IMG/VR virus record: IMGVR_UViG_3300046648_000130
Location: 1-36,022 of that record
From: a virus
Strand: one strand, 5' to 3'
DNA: 36,022 nt
Below are positions 15,379-23,944 of the stretch, one piece after another. The notes beneath the pieces are model-generated. The model worked only from the letters and a program-made list of their open reading frames with translations, ran no database searches and was not told the DNA's origin. Position numbers and translations under genes: made by a program. The number at the start of each line of letters is the position of its first letter. Positions within the stretch are counted from its first letter, which is position 1.

Positions 15379-15921
15379 CTACACCTCGAGGCGACTGTAT
15401 TGGCCTGGGTCATCCACGCTCTCGACTTCCCACGAATACGCCACAAATGGCGCGTTGTTGCTTGGGCCGAGAGTAGGATCCTCGAGCAACGGAGGCCCGA
15501 GGCCGATCACTTGCGCGAACGTCGCGCCCCATGCGTCGTAACCGGACTCCCCACCTTGGAACATCGAGGGCGAGGTGTAGATATTCTTCGGCACGCCGCA
15601 TTGAAGGCCCGGCAAGCCCCACCGGTTATCCTTGGCCAAATCCGCAAGCACGCCGGCCAGATTCGTCGCCTCAAGCGTCGAATGCTCCCGCCACCGCGCC
15701 ACCACCGCATGCAGAGTCACCGTAACAAGATGCCCTTTGCGCCCGTCCTTGGTTCGCTCTGCCGGCGCCGTGCGCTCGAATTCGATCAGGACAGTCGCGT
15801 CTGTGACCGTGCCGTCAAAATCGTCATAGTTGCCAACCTGAACGCCGATATCGGCAGCCAAGATCGCGTCGCCGATCGCAAAAAACAGATCAGACGGCTT
15901 ATTTAGAACTCTCGAGGACAT
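15379..15921 (-). CDS. tail terminator / minor tail protein (lambda U position)
   Basis: 180 residues from ATG 15921, which overlaps the end of the Z-like gene by 23 bases. Features are LFFAIGDAILAADIGVQVGN near the N-terminus, LIEFERTAPAERTKDGRKGH and VTVTLHAVVARW in the middle. It sits where lambda U or the P2-like tail completion genes lie, after the Z-like gene and before the spike. A tail terminator role (capping the tube and joining head and tail) is the best reading. Similarity by eye is moderate. Confidence 0.7.
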   Translation of the reverse strand: MSSRVLNKPSDLFFAIGDAILAADIGVQVGNYDDFDGTVTDATVLIEFERTAPAERTKDGRKGHLVTVTLHAVVARWREHSTLEATNLAGVLADLAKDNRWGLPGLQCGVPKNIYTSPSMFQGGESGYDAWGATFAQVIGLGPPLLEDPTLGPSNNAPFVAYSWEVESVDDPGQYSRLEV

Positions 15922-16429
15922 ACCGCGCCTCCTGCTCGAACAACTCCACGAAACGTTCCTGCGCACGCTGCTCCCAACGCTCGAGCACGGTCAGCGCAGG
16001 CCCCTCCCAATCCTCTCGAACAACCGCGATCGGGAGCCGCTCGCGCCCTTTGCGCATCCACACCATCGGCGTGCCATTCTTCGGCTGCCCGATAAACGCA
16101 TCCTCGTAGGCCCGATGGCCAACCGAAACACCGGTCGACGTTGTCTTCGGATTCCCGAGGTAATGAACCGAGATTGGCCGCAGTCCGACCCAGACCTTCA
16201 CCTCTTTGCCGGCGGCACGGGTGTACACGTCGTATCGATGCCGCAGAGGGCTCTGCGAGATTTTCAGCTCTTTCGCGATTTCCTTGGTGCTGTGCGTGCG
16301 TAGCCAATTGGCCGTTTTACGCAGCGCCCGGGCCGCAGCGAGATCGAGCTCGCGGCGCATCCGATTCAGGATCTCCGGAACCTGCGCGAGCCCCTCAGAC
16401 AGCGCGAGGTTTAGTTGGAAGCCAGCCAT
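15899..16429 (-). CDS. minor tail protein Z-like
   Basis: 176 residues, lambda gpZ being 192. It has the GPZ pattern: AAARALRKTANWLRTHSTKE, then a beta-rich core with KVWVGLRPISVHYLGNP and AFIGQPKNGTPMVWMRKGRE. In lambda gpZ acts at head-tail joining. It follows the FII-like gene and overlaps it by 35 bases, the lambda order W-B-C-E-FI-FII-Z-U being kept here. Confidence 0.85.
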   Translation of the reverse strand: MAGFQLNLALSEGLAQVPEILNRMRRELDLAAARALRKTANWLRTHSTKEIAKELKISQSPLRHRYDVYTRAAGKEVKVWVGLRPISVHYLGNPKTTSTGVSVGHRAYEDAFIGQPKNGTPMVWMRKGRERLPIAVVREDWEGPALTVLERWEQRAQERFVELFEQEARYVLESSK

Positions 16430-16793
16430 TGGATTTTTCGTCTCCTTGGCGCGCAGCTCGATCGCCGTAAGGCACCAACGTCAAAAGCGATCGGAGCCGA
16501 CCGAGAGGAGCGATCTCGGTGATCGAATACTCGGCATCATCAGCAACGACCTTTGTAGTCGTGTGATCCGCCGGCAGCTCGTCATTGGGTAACTGCACGT
16601 AATCGATGCCCGGCTTTACACGCAGAGTTGCGCCGGTGGATGGACTGCCCGAGCGCTGCATCCGCCCAAACGCCACCGGTGCGCCCCACATCCCGTTGAC
16701 CGAGCGAGGCTTCTGCCCCACCTCGATCAGTTGGACGGTGCAGCCGAATTCCTCGGGATCATAAAAATCCTGCAGGTCATCGGCGCCGATCAT
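16395..16793 (-). CDS. head-tail attachment protein (lambda FII-like)
   Basis: 132 residues, lambda FII being 117. It begins MIGADDLQDFYDPEEFGCTV and has a beta-rich middle (ATLRVKPGIDYVQLPND, ADDAEYSITEIAPLGRLRSL), as in the phage head-tail attachment family. It closes the head after packaging and provides the tail docking site. ATGA overlap with the upstream gene. Confidence 0.82.
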   Translation of the reverse strand: MIGADDLQDFYDPEEFGCTVQLIEVGQKPRSVNGMWGAPVAFGRMQRSGSPSTGATLRVKPGIDYVQLPNDELPADHTTTKVVADDAEYSITEIAPLGRLRSLLTLVPYGDRAARQGDEKSNGWLPTKPRAV

Positions 16794-17233
16794 TTTGCCG
16801 CCTTGCTAGCCGCGGTCTTTTTCGCTTCCAGCGCCGTCACCTGCTCGGCCAACGCCTTTTTGCTCACTTCCAGCGCCTCGAGCTCGCTGGCCAGAGTCTC
16901 TTTGCCCGATTCCAGCGCCTCGAGCTCACCGGTCACGACCTGCTTTTTCAGCTCCAGCGCGTCGACCTCCTCGAGCAACGTCGAATGCTGCTCCGCCAGC
17001 GCGTCGAATTCGGCTTTCGCTTCCGACAGTCCAGCACCTGCATCGTCATTCCCCTGCGCGGCACCGCCGCGATAGCGTTCGATTTCCTCGGCAGTTGCAT
17101 CGCGAGCAGTGGCCGGCAGCATTCCCGCGCGCTCTGCGCGCGTCACTTCCAGCGGCGTACCCTCCGCCACCAATTTTCCTTTGTGCCAAATGTCACTCAG
17201 GACGATAACCAGATAACTCAAAATGAGTTCCAT
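16790..17233 (-). CDS. coiled-coil head protein (lambda FI position)
   Basis: 147 residues; lambda FI is 132. The N-terminus (ILSYLVIVLSDIWHKGKLV) is a small beta domain with VAEGTPLEVTRAERAGML, similar in pattern to the 59-aa protein at 10051. Residues about 60-140 are a strong heptad coiled coil built of LEALE/ALE repeats (LEEVDALELKKQVVTGELEA). It lies between capsid and FII-like genes, where lambda has the packaging factor FI. A scaffold or packaging role is inferred; the coiled coil is seen. Confidence 0.7.
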   Translation of the reverse strand: MELILSYLVIVLSDIWHKGKLVAEGTPLEVTRAERAGMLPATARDATAEEIERYRGGAAQGNDDAGAGLSEAKAEFDALAEQHSTLLEEVDALELKKQVVTGELEALESGKETLASELEALEVSKKALAEQVTALEAKKTAASKAAK

Positions 17234-17261
17234 GAACGGACTCCAGAATCAGAATTAGAAA

Positions 17262-17280
17262 GGGGGCTAAAAGCCCCCTA
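17262..17280 (-). terminator. probable terminator after the capsid gene
   Basis: AGGGGGCT (17262-17269) and AGCCCCCT (17273-17280) form an 8-bp stem with a 3-base loop. On the minus strand a T-rich but interrupted tract (TTCTAATTCT) follows. It would reduce transcription beyond the capsid gene. Confidence 0.65.
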
Positions 17281-17295
17281 AGGCTGCCCGCTTGC

Positions 17296-19149
17296 TTATG
17301 CGGCTTTCTTGCTGACGCAGAAGGAGGACAGGTTGCGGAAACCGGCGTCGCAGTCTTGAAACACACGCACGATCAAGCCGTCGCTGCCGGCCAGTGCGTA
17401 TGGGTCTGGCTTGAGATCCAGTGCGCCCCACATCGCGATCATTGCTTGCGACCAGTCACCATGCACCCAGGTATCCGCCGGCACTTGGTTCGATGCCATG
17501 GAGCCGTAACCGTTGATCTGGTTATCGCGCCAGATCTTGGTGCTATCAGAGCCGTCCGGATCTTCCTTGGTCTTTTTCGCGTAACCGCGCTGTACAACGC
17601 TGGTCAGGTACTTCATTGCGCTTACGTCGGCGTTGAAGGTGGCCACCTTCGTTTCCATGTCGACCAGATCGCCGAACGTGATACCGCCTGCGCCGTAGGT
17701 CAGACCCGGCACACCCGGCTGATTGAGCAGGCCCAGCGGCTGCGAGTCTTCACCGGTGCCGATCAGCATTGCCAGATCCAGAGCAACAGCGATGCCGTTG
17801 ATAAGATCCTGAACAATCATGTTTTCGACGCTCAACGAGGACTGCTTACGCAGTTTTCGCGATACCGGAATCGCACCGGCGATCGTCTTCGGTTTGAGAC
17901 CGAGAGTGGTCAGATCCATGTCCGACAGCGGGACGTTTGCGTTCTCCGCGATCCACGAGAAGTTCGCACCGCCGACCTTTTTCGGAATGTCCACGTCACC
18001 TTGCAGACCCGAGAGAACCTTGGCGCCGAGGGCGATCATCACCGCCTTATTGCGCAGCATGTCGACGAACAGGTCGCTACGCAGGTCGGTAGCAATCAGC
18101 TCCTGACCCTTGCCCGCCGCCGTGGACATGCCGCGCGCGGCCAGCAGGTCATGCGGCACATAGATGCCGCGCGCTTCCTTGCCCATGGCGTCACCGATAG
18201 CGATCGACACCTCGCGCTCGAAACCGGCGTCCTTCCAATCGCCATTTGCCGCAGCATTCAAGGCGCGCATCAGCGAATACTTCTGCACCTCCTGATTGCT
18301 CAGGCCCAAGCCGCGCGCCGATACGTCGATTTTGAATTGCGGCAGATCGCCCTTGGCGCGAACCTCAGGCCCCGGCGCAGTCGCCTCAGGCTTCATACCG
18401 TCGAGGATCTTGGCGCGAACCTGATCGACGCTCAGACCGCCAGTGATCGACGGCATAGCGAGATCATTCACGTTGTGACGCGCGCACAGCGTCAGGATGT
18501 CAGCGGCGCGCTGATTGGCAGCGGCTTCGATCGAGGCCGCATCAGGTACAGCATTGTTTTCAGGAGGCATCAGATTTCCTCGAACGGTTGTGTCCGGTTT
18601 TTCAATTTCAGGGAGAGAGCGGCCTACACCCACAGTCGGGTCAGCCGGAATCGAAACGCTCGAAACCTCGTAAGGCTCCCAGCGCGTGACGCGGTAAAAC
18701 TTGACATCACCCTCGGTACGCTCGAGCTCCATCGTGATCGGGTCATAGCCGACCGAAATGTTCTGGCGGATACCGTCCTTGATGTCCTGCCAGATCTCCT
18801 CGGCGCCGGGGTTTTTCGAGAGGCGCACCCGAGCGCGAAGCTTTTTGTCAGCGTCGAGCCATGCATCCTCGATCACGCCGATCTGCGTCCAGCGATCGTG
18901 CATGTCGAGGAATGGCGCGCCGGATTTCAGCCGGGCCAAATTGACCGACGTTGCGGAGTGATCGAGGATCTCCATGCCGAACCAACGGCGGACGGGGTAC
19001 TCGCTCGAGACCGCAACCTCGACGGTGCGCTTTTCTTCGTCCAGCGTGGACAGGTCGACCAGCATCGACCGATGCAGCGGTTTGCCTTCCAACTGGCGCA
19101 ACAAAATCTCCGGCGACGAATCGCTCGCCGGATTGTTTGGTGGGGGCAT
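17296..19149 (-). CDS. prohead protease - major capsid protein fusion
   Basis: 617 residues combining two head genes. Residues 1 to about 185 match HK97-type prohead protease (S78): FLDMHDRWTQIG with candidate catalytic His84, and NISVGYDP with candidate Ser132. Residues about 270-617 match the HK97-fold major capsid (YVPHDLLAARG; VGGANFSWIAENANVPLSD; AMIAMWGALDLKPDPYA). The linker about 195-270 may act as scaffold. The protease should cut the capsid from the fusion and remove the delta-like linker. An internal ATG with good ribosome site at 18570 may give a second product. The first codon overlaps the portal stop (TAATG). Confidence 0.93.
   Translation of the reverse strand: MPPPNNPASDSSPEILLRQLEGKPLHRSMLVDLSTLDEEKRTVEVAVSSEYPVRRWFGMEILDHSATSVNLARLKSGAPFLDMHDRWTQIGVIEDAWLDADKKLRARVRLSKNPGAEEIWQDIKDGIRQNISVGYDPITMELERTEGDVKFYRVTRWEPYEVSSVSIPADPTVGVGRSLPEIEKPDTTVRGNLMPPENNAVPDAASIEAAANQRAADILTLCARHNVNDLAMPSITGGLSVDQVRAKILDGMKPEATAPGPEVRAKGDLPQFKIDVSARGLGLSNQEVQKYSLMRALNAAANGDWKDAGFEREVSIAIGDAMGKEARGIYVPHDLLAARGMSTAAGKGQELIATDLRSDLFVDMLRNKAVMIALGAKVLSGLQGDVDIPKKVGGANFSWIAENANVPLSDMDLTTLGLKPKTIAGAIPVSRKLRKQSSLSVENMIVQDLINGIAVALDLAMLIGTGEDSQPLGLLNQPGVPGLTYGAGGITFGDLVDMETKVATFNADVSAMKYLTSVVQRGYAKKTKEDPDGSDSTKIWRDNQINGYGSMASNQVPADTWVHGDWSQAMIAMWGALDLKPDPYALAGSDGLIVRVFQDCDAGFRNLSSFCVSKKAA
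18568..18581 (-). promoter_or_regulatory. internal ribosome site and start in the protease-capsid gene
   Basis: GAGGAA at 18581-18576 lies five bases before an in-frame ATG at 18570 (residue 194). The protein from here begins MPPENNAVPDAASIE, similar to the full-length start MPPPNNPASDSSPEI. It could make a 424-residue scaffold-capsid product free of protease, as lambda does with C/Nu3. Confidence 0.6.
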
Positions 19150-20639
19150 TATTTTTCCTCGGATTTTTGAGCCGGCGCCGCAGCACCGATCAGGTTCAGC
19201 GAGCGCAAGTGCTCCTCCTCCCGAGCCATTTCGTCGAAAACCTCATCAGGATCGCGACCGCTTTGGCGGATGTACTCGCTACGGGTTTTGGTGCGGTTGC
19301 CGATCGACTCGGTCGCCGACTTGGCGTCCTTGCTCGGATCCACCCAGTCCCAACCACGCGGAGCCCACTCGAATTTCCTGTAACGGTCGTAACCGCTCGG
19401 AGGGAGATTCAGACGACCCGACAGAACCGCCATGTCCAGCCACGCCCGACCTACAAAATTCAGCAGCTCGCTAATCACGAATTGCTGCGTGTCCTTGTAG
19501 AAGTCGCGCTCATCGAGCTCGCCAGAGCGCAGCGCCGAGAAGTTCACACCCTCGAGATCCTGCGCGAGCTTGTTGTAGCCCGGCCCCAGGCCCGCCGCGA
19601 TACCCCGCAGACCGGCCTTGGTGAACGGCGCAAAGTTCGTCGAGGGATGGTTATTGTTGAAGGCTTTCCACGTCACGCCATACGGCAGCAGCTTGTTCGT
19701 ACCGGCCTCGACGACCTCCTCGATCTCCGCATCGGCCTCATCATCTGCCGGCGGCTCGAGGAACTCGGCGTTCTGCTCGTAAACGCCGGTGATCTTGGCG
19801 CCCTGCTCTGCCGCGACCATTTCCGAGTTGCGATATTCACCGAGGTGATGCAGCTCGAGGGCCGAGGCGTGCGTCCATGTAAAACCCCGGGATTGATGGG
19901 GGCGCCATGGATCGAACGTGTGCCGAAGTTGATCGACCGGAATACGCTGGTATTTTTCCTCCGGCCTGCCGATAAACACGTCGCCGGGATGGTCACGCAG
20001 CAACCAGTACGCGACAGGCGCCTCCCATTCATCGCGCTCGACACCCATACGGATCCGATTGCCGTTGTCGAGCAACTGATTCAGATTGATGTCGAGGCGA
20101 TCGGCCTCGAGGATCTGCACCGCGAAACGGTGGGAGTTTTTGAAGTTCTTCACGATCCGGACCAGCACCTCGCCATCACGCGCGAGCGTTTCGATCCAGA
20201 GCTTTTGGAACGTGATAAACGAGTAAGTCCGCGTGACATCGCAATTGCCACGCTCGCACCACTCAAAAAACTCCGCCTCGATCAGCTTGCGAGTTTTGCG
20301 ATCGGGCTCGCCCGCGATATCAACCGCCTTCGACATGAGGTTGATCCCGAACGGGCCAACGACGTTTTGCTTTAGCAGCCGATAAAAGCGCTTGGCGTAA
20401 CCGTTGTTAATCGACTGCTCGCGCGCCCGGGCAGTTAGCGCGGCGTGATCGCCGTATACCAACTGGTTCGCGTCCGCCGTGGACAGGCGACGCTGCCAGC
20501 TCTGCGTTAGGCGGGAGTTTCGGGCCATCTGAAAGTTACGCGCCGAGCTTGCTTGCGCAGCCCTGCCCGGATCATCTGGCACCGTTGGATCTTGGCGCTC
20601 AGGCGCAGGCGCCCGGGCGGAGCGTCCAAATAGGCGCAT
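19149..20639 (-). CDS. portal protein (lambda gpB-like)
   Basis: 496 residues, lambda gpB being 533. Family segments: ARNSRLTQSWQRRLSTADAN, AREQSINNGYAKRFYRLLKQ, FQKLWIETLARDGEVLVRIV, and the C-terminal WAPRGWDWVDPSKDAKS. It forms the 12-fold ring at the DNA-packaging vertex. It lies between the gpW-like connector and the capsid gene, with a TAATG overlap to the latter. Confidence 0.95.
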   Translation of the reverse strand: MRLFGRSARAPAPERQDPTVPDDPGRAAQASSARNFQMARNSRLTQSWQRRLSTADANQLVYGDHAALTARAREQSINNGYAKRFYRLLKQNVVGPFGINLMSKAVDIAGEPDRKTRKLIEAEFFEWCERGNCDVTRTYSFITFQKLWIETLARDGEVLVRIVKNFKNSHRFAVQILEADRLDINLNQLLDNGNRIRMGVERDEWEAPVAYWLLRDHPGDVFIGRPEEKYQRIPVDQLRHTFDPWRPHQSRGFTWTHASALELHHLGEYRNSEMVAAEQGAKITGVYEQNAEFLEPPADDEADAEIEEVVEAGTNKLLPYGVTWKAFNNNHPSTNFAPFTKAGLRGIAAGLGPGYNKLAQDLEGVNFSALRSGELDERDFYKDTQQFVISELLNFVGRAWLDMAVLSGRLNLPPSGYDRYRKFEWAPRGWDWVDPSKDAKSATESIGNRTKTRSEYIRQSGRDPDEVFDEMAREEEHLRSLNLIGAAAPAQKSEEK

Positions 20640-20642
20640 GCC

Positions 20643-21155
20643 TTACATCCTCGTTTTAACGACCCTCCCGAACGGAGAGCACGTGCGTTGTTCGCTTCGA
20701 ACCTCGCGCGCATACCGCACACGCAAAGCCTCGAGCCGCTCGATCGGGATCCGGTCGAGCCGCATGCCGTCGATTTCGTAGCTCTGCTGATCCTTGGGGA
20801 TCCGCTTCTCGAGGGCCTTTTCGATCAGATCGAGCATGCGTCGGGCATGAGTGCGCGCATCGGTGCCATCAAGGCCCTGCCAGTCCGCGACCACCGTTGT
20901 TTCACCGAACCCGAGGGTTTTGCGATCGTCGCCGCGCGTGACGTAACAGGCCCAGCGATAAAGCCCGGGCGGATAGGTCGCGGTGACCGAGGCGGCAATC
21001 TCAACCTGATAAGGCGAGCCACCGACTGCGATCACATCGAACTGCCCCGGCCCGCGAAATGCGTAGCTCAGGAGCCAACCGGCGGAGGCCGGATAAGCAG
21101 GCTCCGCCCTCGCCCATGCGACAGAGTCGCCAGCGTTTAGCGTTTTAGGTTCCAC
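20643..21155 (-). CDS. head-tail connector, gpW-like C-terminal domain
   Basis: 170 residues, much longer than lambda gpW (68). The N-terminal ~95 residues are beta-rich (DSVAWARAEPAYPASAGWLL; GGSPYQVEIAASVTATYPPG). The C-terminal part, DARTHARRMLDLIEKALEKR then YEIDGMRLDRIPIERLEALR, has the helix-hairpin-helix pattern of gpW. It lies between terminase and portal, the lambda W position. So it looks like an Ig-like or beta-sandwich domain fused to a gpW-type connector. The gpW match is by pattern only. Confidence 0.65.
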   Translation of the reverse strand: MEPKTLNAGDSVAWARAEPAYPASAGWLLSYAFRGPGQFDVIAVGGSPYQVEIAASVTATYPPGLYRWACYVTRGDDRKTLGFGETTVVADWQGLDGTDARTHARRMLDLIEKALEKRIPKDQQSYEIDGMRLDRIPIERLEALRVRYAREVRSEQRTCSPFGRVVKTRM

Positions 21156-21161
21156 GGAGGG

Positions 21162-23255
21162 TTACCCCTTGTTGACTTTGAAGCGCGATCGCTTGACCGG
21201 CGCAGGAGGCGGCGGCACTGGAACGGCTGTAACAGCAGAAGGCGCCGGCGGCGCTGCATCCTTGGGCGCATCGCCCGGCGCATCACCCTCGGCAGCCTCA
21301 CCCCGGGAGGCAGTTTTTAGCTGCGCAAGGGTTAAAGCGCCTGTCTTGAGGCGCTGCAACTTGCTGCGCAAGGCCATGATGTATTGCATCGCCTCGCAGT
21401 CGAGGTAATGGTTTTCGCCGACCTGAGCAAAGCGCCCCTCTGCCTCGCGCCACTCCTCGCCTACCAACTGCTTGCAATAGTCGTCGGTGACTTGCTGGTG
21501 AACGATCCACCACCCGGGCCGGGTGTCGGGACGACCAAACCGGCTATGCACCCAGCGCTTGGCCAGCGGCGAATCAAATGCCCACCTGGCATCCCCTCGC
21601 TTGCGAACCTTGCCCTGCTTGCTGACCTCGACGAGCTCCTTTTTGAAGGGCTTGTCGAGGCGATCACGACCACGCAGCGCAACGGCCTTGCCTTTGTGCT
21701 CATTGATAAAGCGATAAACCTGATCGTCTCGATAACCAATGTCGATCCCGGTTTCGCTGATCGGCACACCGTCGTATTCGGTATCGATCAGATCACCGAG
21801 CAGATCCCACACTTCATCCTGATCGGTATCACCCCAAAGCTCGCCGTGCTCGATCAAGGCCGAGGCAAGCCCCGCATACCATGCGCGAATGACGTAGACG
21901 AGCCGGTTTTTCTGAACGTCGATCGTGCAGAAAATCTTTTTCGGCGCGAGGACGAGCTCGCCCTCTGCATATCCCCAGCGCATACCCTTGATCTCCTCCC
22001 AGCTCGGCGCGTCGCCGGCTTCGGCGTAGCACTCACCGAAACCGGTATTCAAAACGCCTTGCATGGTTGCCGGATCGCCCGAGAGCTGAGCACTGAGCAG
22101 TTTTTTCGCGAGGAAGCCGAAAGACTTTTTCGCGGCGAAGCTGAGGAGACCCGAGATCCAGATCGAGTAATGAGTGAACCCGGCAGTCTCTGCGACGCCC
22201 TCGATCTTGCCGGCCTTGGTGATTGACTCGCCCGGCGCTACAGCGACGCCCCGGGCATTCATCCATTGCCGCCACTTGTCCTCGATCATGCAGCCCTGAC
22301 TTGGGCAAACAAGCCGAGCGTTCTGCTCAGCCTCATCCGGTGAACACTCCTCGGCGGAGCCCTTGCCTGGCCACCAAAGCAGGTCATGCCACGGGATGAA
22401 ATACTCTCCGCAATCCGGGCAAGGGACTGCCCATTCATGCCGCGTTCCGGCCTGCCACAACTGCCAGACCTTCGAGCGAATCGCAGTAGCCTTGCCCTTC
22501 TGCCAGTGCATCAGCCCTGTTTTTTCATGGGGCCGTTTGCTGACCTTGCCGGCGGTTGGCGTCGCCGTATAACCGACTTTCGAATCGACGTATGCGTCGC
22601 CCCGGGCTTCGATGATCTCCATCGTGTCGCCCTCGCTGGTGTTAACCACGCGATCGACCTCGTCCACCAGAATCAAGCCAGCGGAGTCGGCGGCGAGCTC
22701 AGTCGGCGAACCGGCCCAAGCAAACCGGAGCTTTGTGCCGGCGAGCCATTTCACGAACGTTGACGAGCCAGCCGCGTCGAACTTTTTCAGCAGCGAGGCG
22801 GCGCCCTTAATCATGTCCATGAATTTCGGAATGATCGTGTTTTTCAGGAGCGGCGCCGTTGGCGCGACATACATGATCGGCGTCGGGTCTTCATCCAAGC
22901 GGTGACCGCAGATGTTTTCCATCGTCACCGACTTGCCCATCTGCGTTCCCATCACGAACGTGACGCGACTAAAGCAAGGCTGAGCAAATGCCCACGCCAC
23001 CGGGCGCATGTACGGGTTTGCATCTGGATTGAACGGCCCCGGGATTGGCGAGGACGGGGGCATAACACGATTATCTCGCGCCCATTCGTCAGCCGTCCTC
23101 GGGGGCGGCGCCTTCACCATCGTCGCTGCCGTCGATACGGAGTTGGCCAACTTGAGCAACGAGCTCAGATGCGCGAGATTCGAGGCGGTCGGCTGTAGCA
23201 GCTCGGACACGCCGCGTTTCTTCAAATATTCGAGCTCGGCAGAGTGCAGGGTCAT
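21162..23255 (-). CDS. terminase large subunit (lambda gpA family)
   Basis: 697 residues, lambda gpA being 641. The ATPase part has GTQMGKS (103-109), the variant Walker A of this family, and LILVDEVDRV (DE at 198-199). A zinc-like CPDC...CPSQGC segment follows, then the nuclease region (FCTIDVQKNRLVYVIRAWYA; GIDIGYRDDQVYRFINEHKG). It cuts concatemers at cos and pumps DNA. The start is uncertain: ATG 23255 overlaps the small subunit by 167 bases, while ATG 23120 would start just before the conserved RTADEWARDN but lacks a clear ribosome site. Confidence 0.94.
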   Translation of the reverse strand: MTLHSAELEYLKKRGVSELLQPTASNLAHLSSLLKLANSVSTAATMVKAPPPRTADEWARDNRVMPPSSPIPGPFNPDANPYMRPVAWAFAQPCFSRVTFVMGTQMGKSVTMENICGHRLDEDPTPIMYVAPTAPLLKNTIIPKFMDMIKGAASLLKKFDAAGSSTFVKWLAGTKLRFAWAGSPTELAADSAGLILVDEVDRVVNTSEGDTMEIIEARGDAYVDSKVGYTATPTAGKVSKRPHEKTGLMHWQKGKATAIRSKVWQLWQAGTRHEWAVPCPDCGEYFIPWHDLLWWPGKGSAEECSPDEAEQNARLVCPSQGCMIEDKWRQWMNARGVAVAPGESITKAGKIEGVAETAGFTHYSIWISGLLSFAAKKSFGFLAKKLLSAQLSGDPATMQGVLNTGFGECYAEAGDAPSWEEIKGMRWGYAEGELVLAPKKIFCTIDVQKNRLVYVIRAWYAGLASALIEHGELWGDTDQDEVWDLLGDLIDTEYDGVPISETGIDIGYRDDQVYRFINEHKGKAVALRGRDRLDKPFKKELVEVSKQGKVRKRGDARWAFDSPLAKRWVHSRFGRPDTRPGWWIVHQQVTDDYCKQLVGEEWREAEGRFAQVGENHYLDCEAMQYIMALRSKLQRLKTGALTLAQLKTASRGEAAEGDAPGDAPKDAAPPAPSAVTAVPVPPPPAPVKRSRFKVNKG

Positions 23256-23667
23256 TCATCACCGCCATTTCACTTGCCAACCGACTCGGAAGCGCATCGA
23301 GCTGCGTTGCGAACACCGCCGCAATAGTTGTGTGGAAGAACGCGACCGCCGACACCGGCACCAGCCGACCGAGCGCCACGTCGATTTCGATCTGTAGCTT
23401 TTCGCGGCGGGCGCGCTTCAAGGCGCGATCCTCGGCGGATGCGGTACCGGATCCGGTGCCGCCCTCCTCGTCATCTTCGCCGCCAACCTCCCGGCGAACT
23501 TCCCGGGCCATAAGCCACTCGATCGCGGCTTGGCTGTCGATCTTGAGCGGAGTGCCTTTGCCTCCTCCGCCAGCCGTGGGCAAACCATCGGCGATCAGAT
23601 TGGTCACCCACCGCTCCGACTTTCCGATCAGCTCGGCGAGTTCCTTCTTGCTGATTATCTTGCCCAT
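23089..23667 (-). CDS. terminase small subunit (lambda Nu1-like)
   Basis: 192 residues from ATG 23667, lambda Nu1 being 181. The N-terminus MGKIISKKELAELIGKSERW is the winged-helix DNA-binding domain of Nu1-type small subunits (VTNLIADGLPTAGG completes it). A linker and helical oligomerisation and large-subunit-binding region follow. A TTG at 23697 could extend it by 10 residues but would run into the iterons. It would bind cos DNA, probably in the gene-free stretch directly upstream. Confidence 0.88.
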   Translation of the reverse strand: MGKIISKKELAELIGKSERWVTNLIADGLPTAGGGGKGTPLKIDSQAAIEWLMAREVRREVGGEDDEEGGTGSGTASAEDRALKRARREKLQIEIDVALGRLVPVSAVAFFHTTIAAVFATQLDALPSRLASEMAVMNDPALCRARIFEETRRVRAATADRLESRASELVAQVGQLRIDGSDDGEGAAPEDG

Positions 23668-23686
23668 GGAGAAAGGACTCGAAACG

Positions 23687-23755
23687 GAAAAACGCAAAGA
23701 CGCAAAGACGTTTTTAGTCCTTTGCGTTTTTGCGTTTTTGCGCTTGTGCGTAAAC
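23687..23755. repeat. iteron cluster B (upstream of terminase)
   Basis: Left side: AAACGCAAAGACGCAAAGAC (minus-strand copies). Right side: TTTGCGTTTTTGCGTTTTTG and GCGCTTGTGCG (plus-strand copies). The two sets face each other around 23711-23719, with CGCAAAGAC and GTCCTTTGCG nearly complementary. Units match those of clusters A, C, D and E. It is the largest cluster. Confidence 0.75.
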
Positions 23756-23759
23756 AGGT

Positions 23760-23944
23760 TGAGGCCCCGCCGCGTCTGGCCTCACGGCCAAGTGGGTCAC
23801 AGCTTGCGGGAGGCCTCGAGAAAGGAAGAAAGGACTCGAAAAACAAAATCCAAAACCGCGCGAAGCCCGCGAGTTCCGAACCCGTGACGGGCAGGGGGCC
23901 GAGGGAGTACCTAAAATGCAGGGGGCCTGCACCGGCGTGGTGCG
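23760..23944. other. gene-free region, candidate cos site
   Basis: No credible gene. It lies directly upstream of the terminase genes, where lambda-like phages with gpA-type terminase have cos. It is G+C-rich, with a direct repeat GCAGGGGGCC at 23891-23900 and 23918-23927, and a palindrome TGCAGG-GGG-CCTGCA at 23917-23931. These could be terminase-binding or nicking sites. I do not see the lambda cosN sequence itself, so exact ends cannot be given. Confidence 0.45.

Noticed and set aside
17356-20375. Long plus-strand open frames opposite capsid and portal (up to 604 residues)
   Set aside because: They are antisense shadows of conserved genes, rich in Arg/His/Gln as expected for such frames, with no domains.
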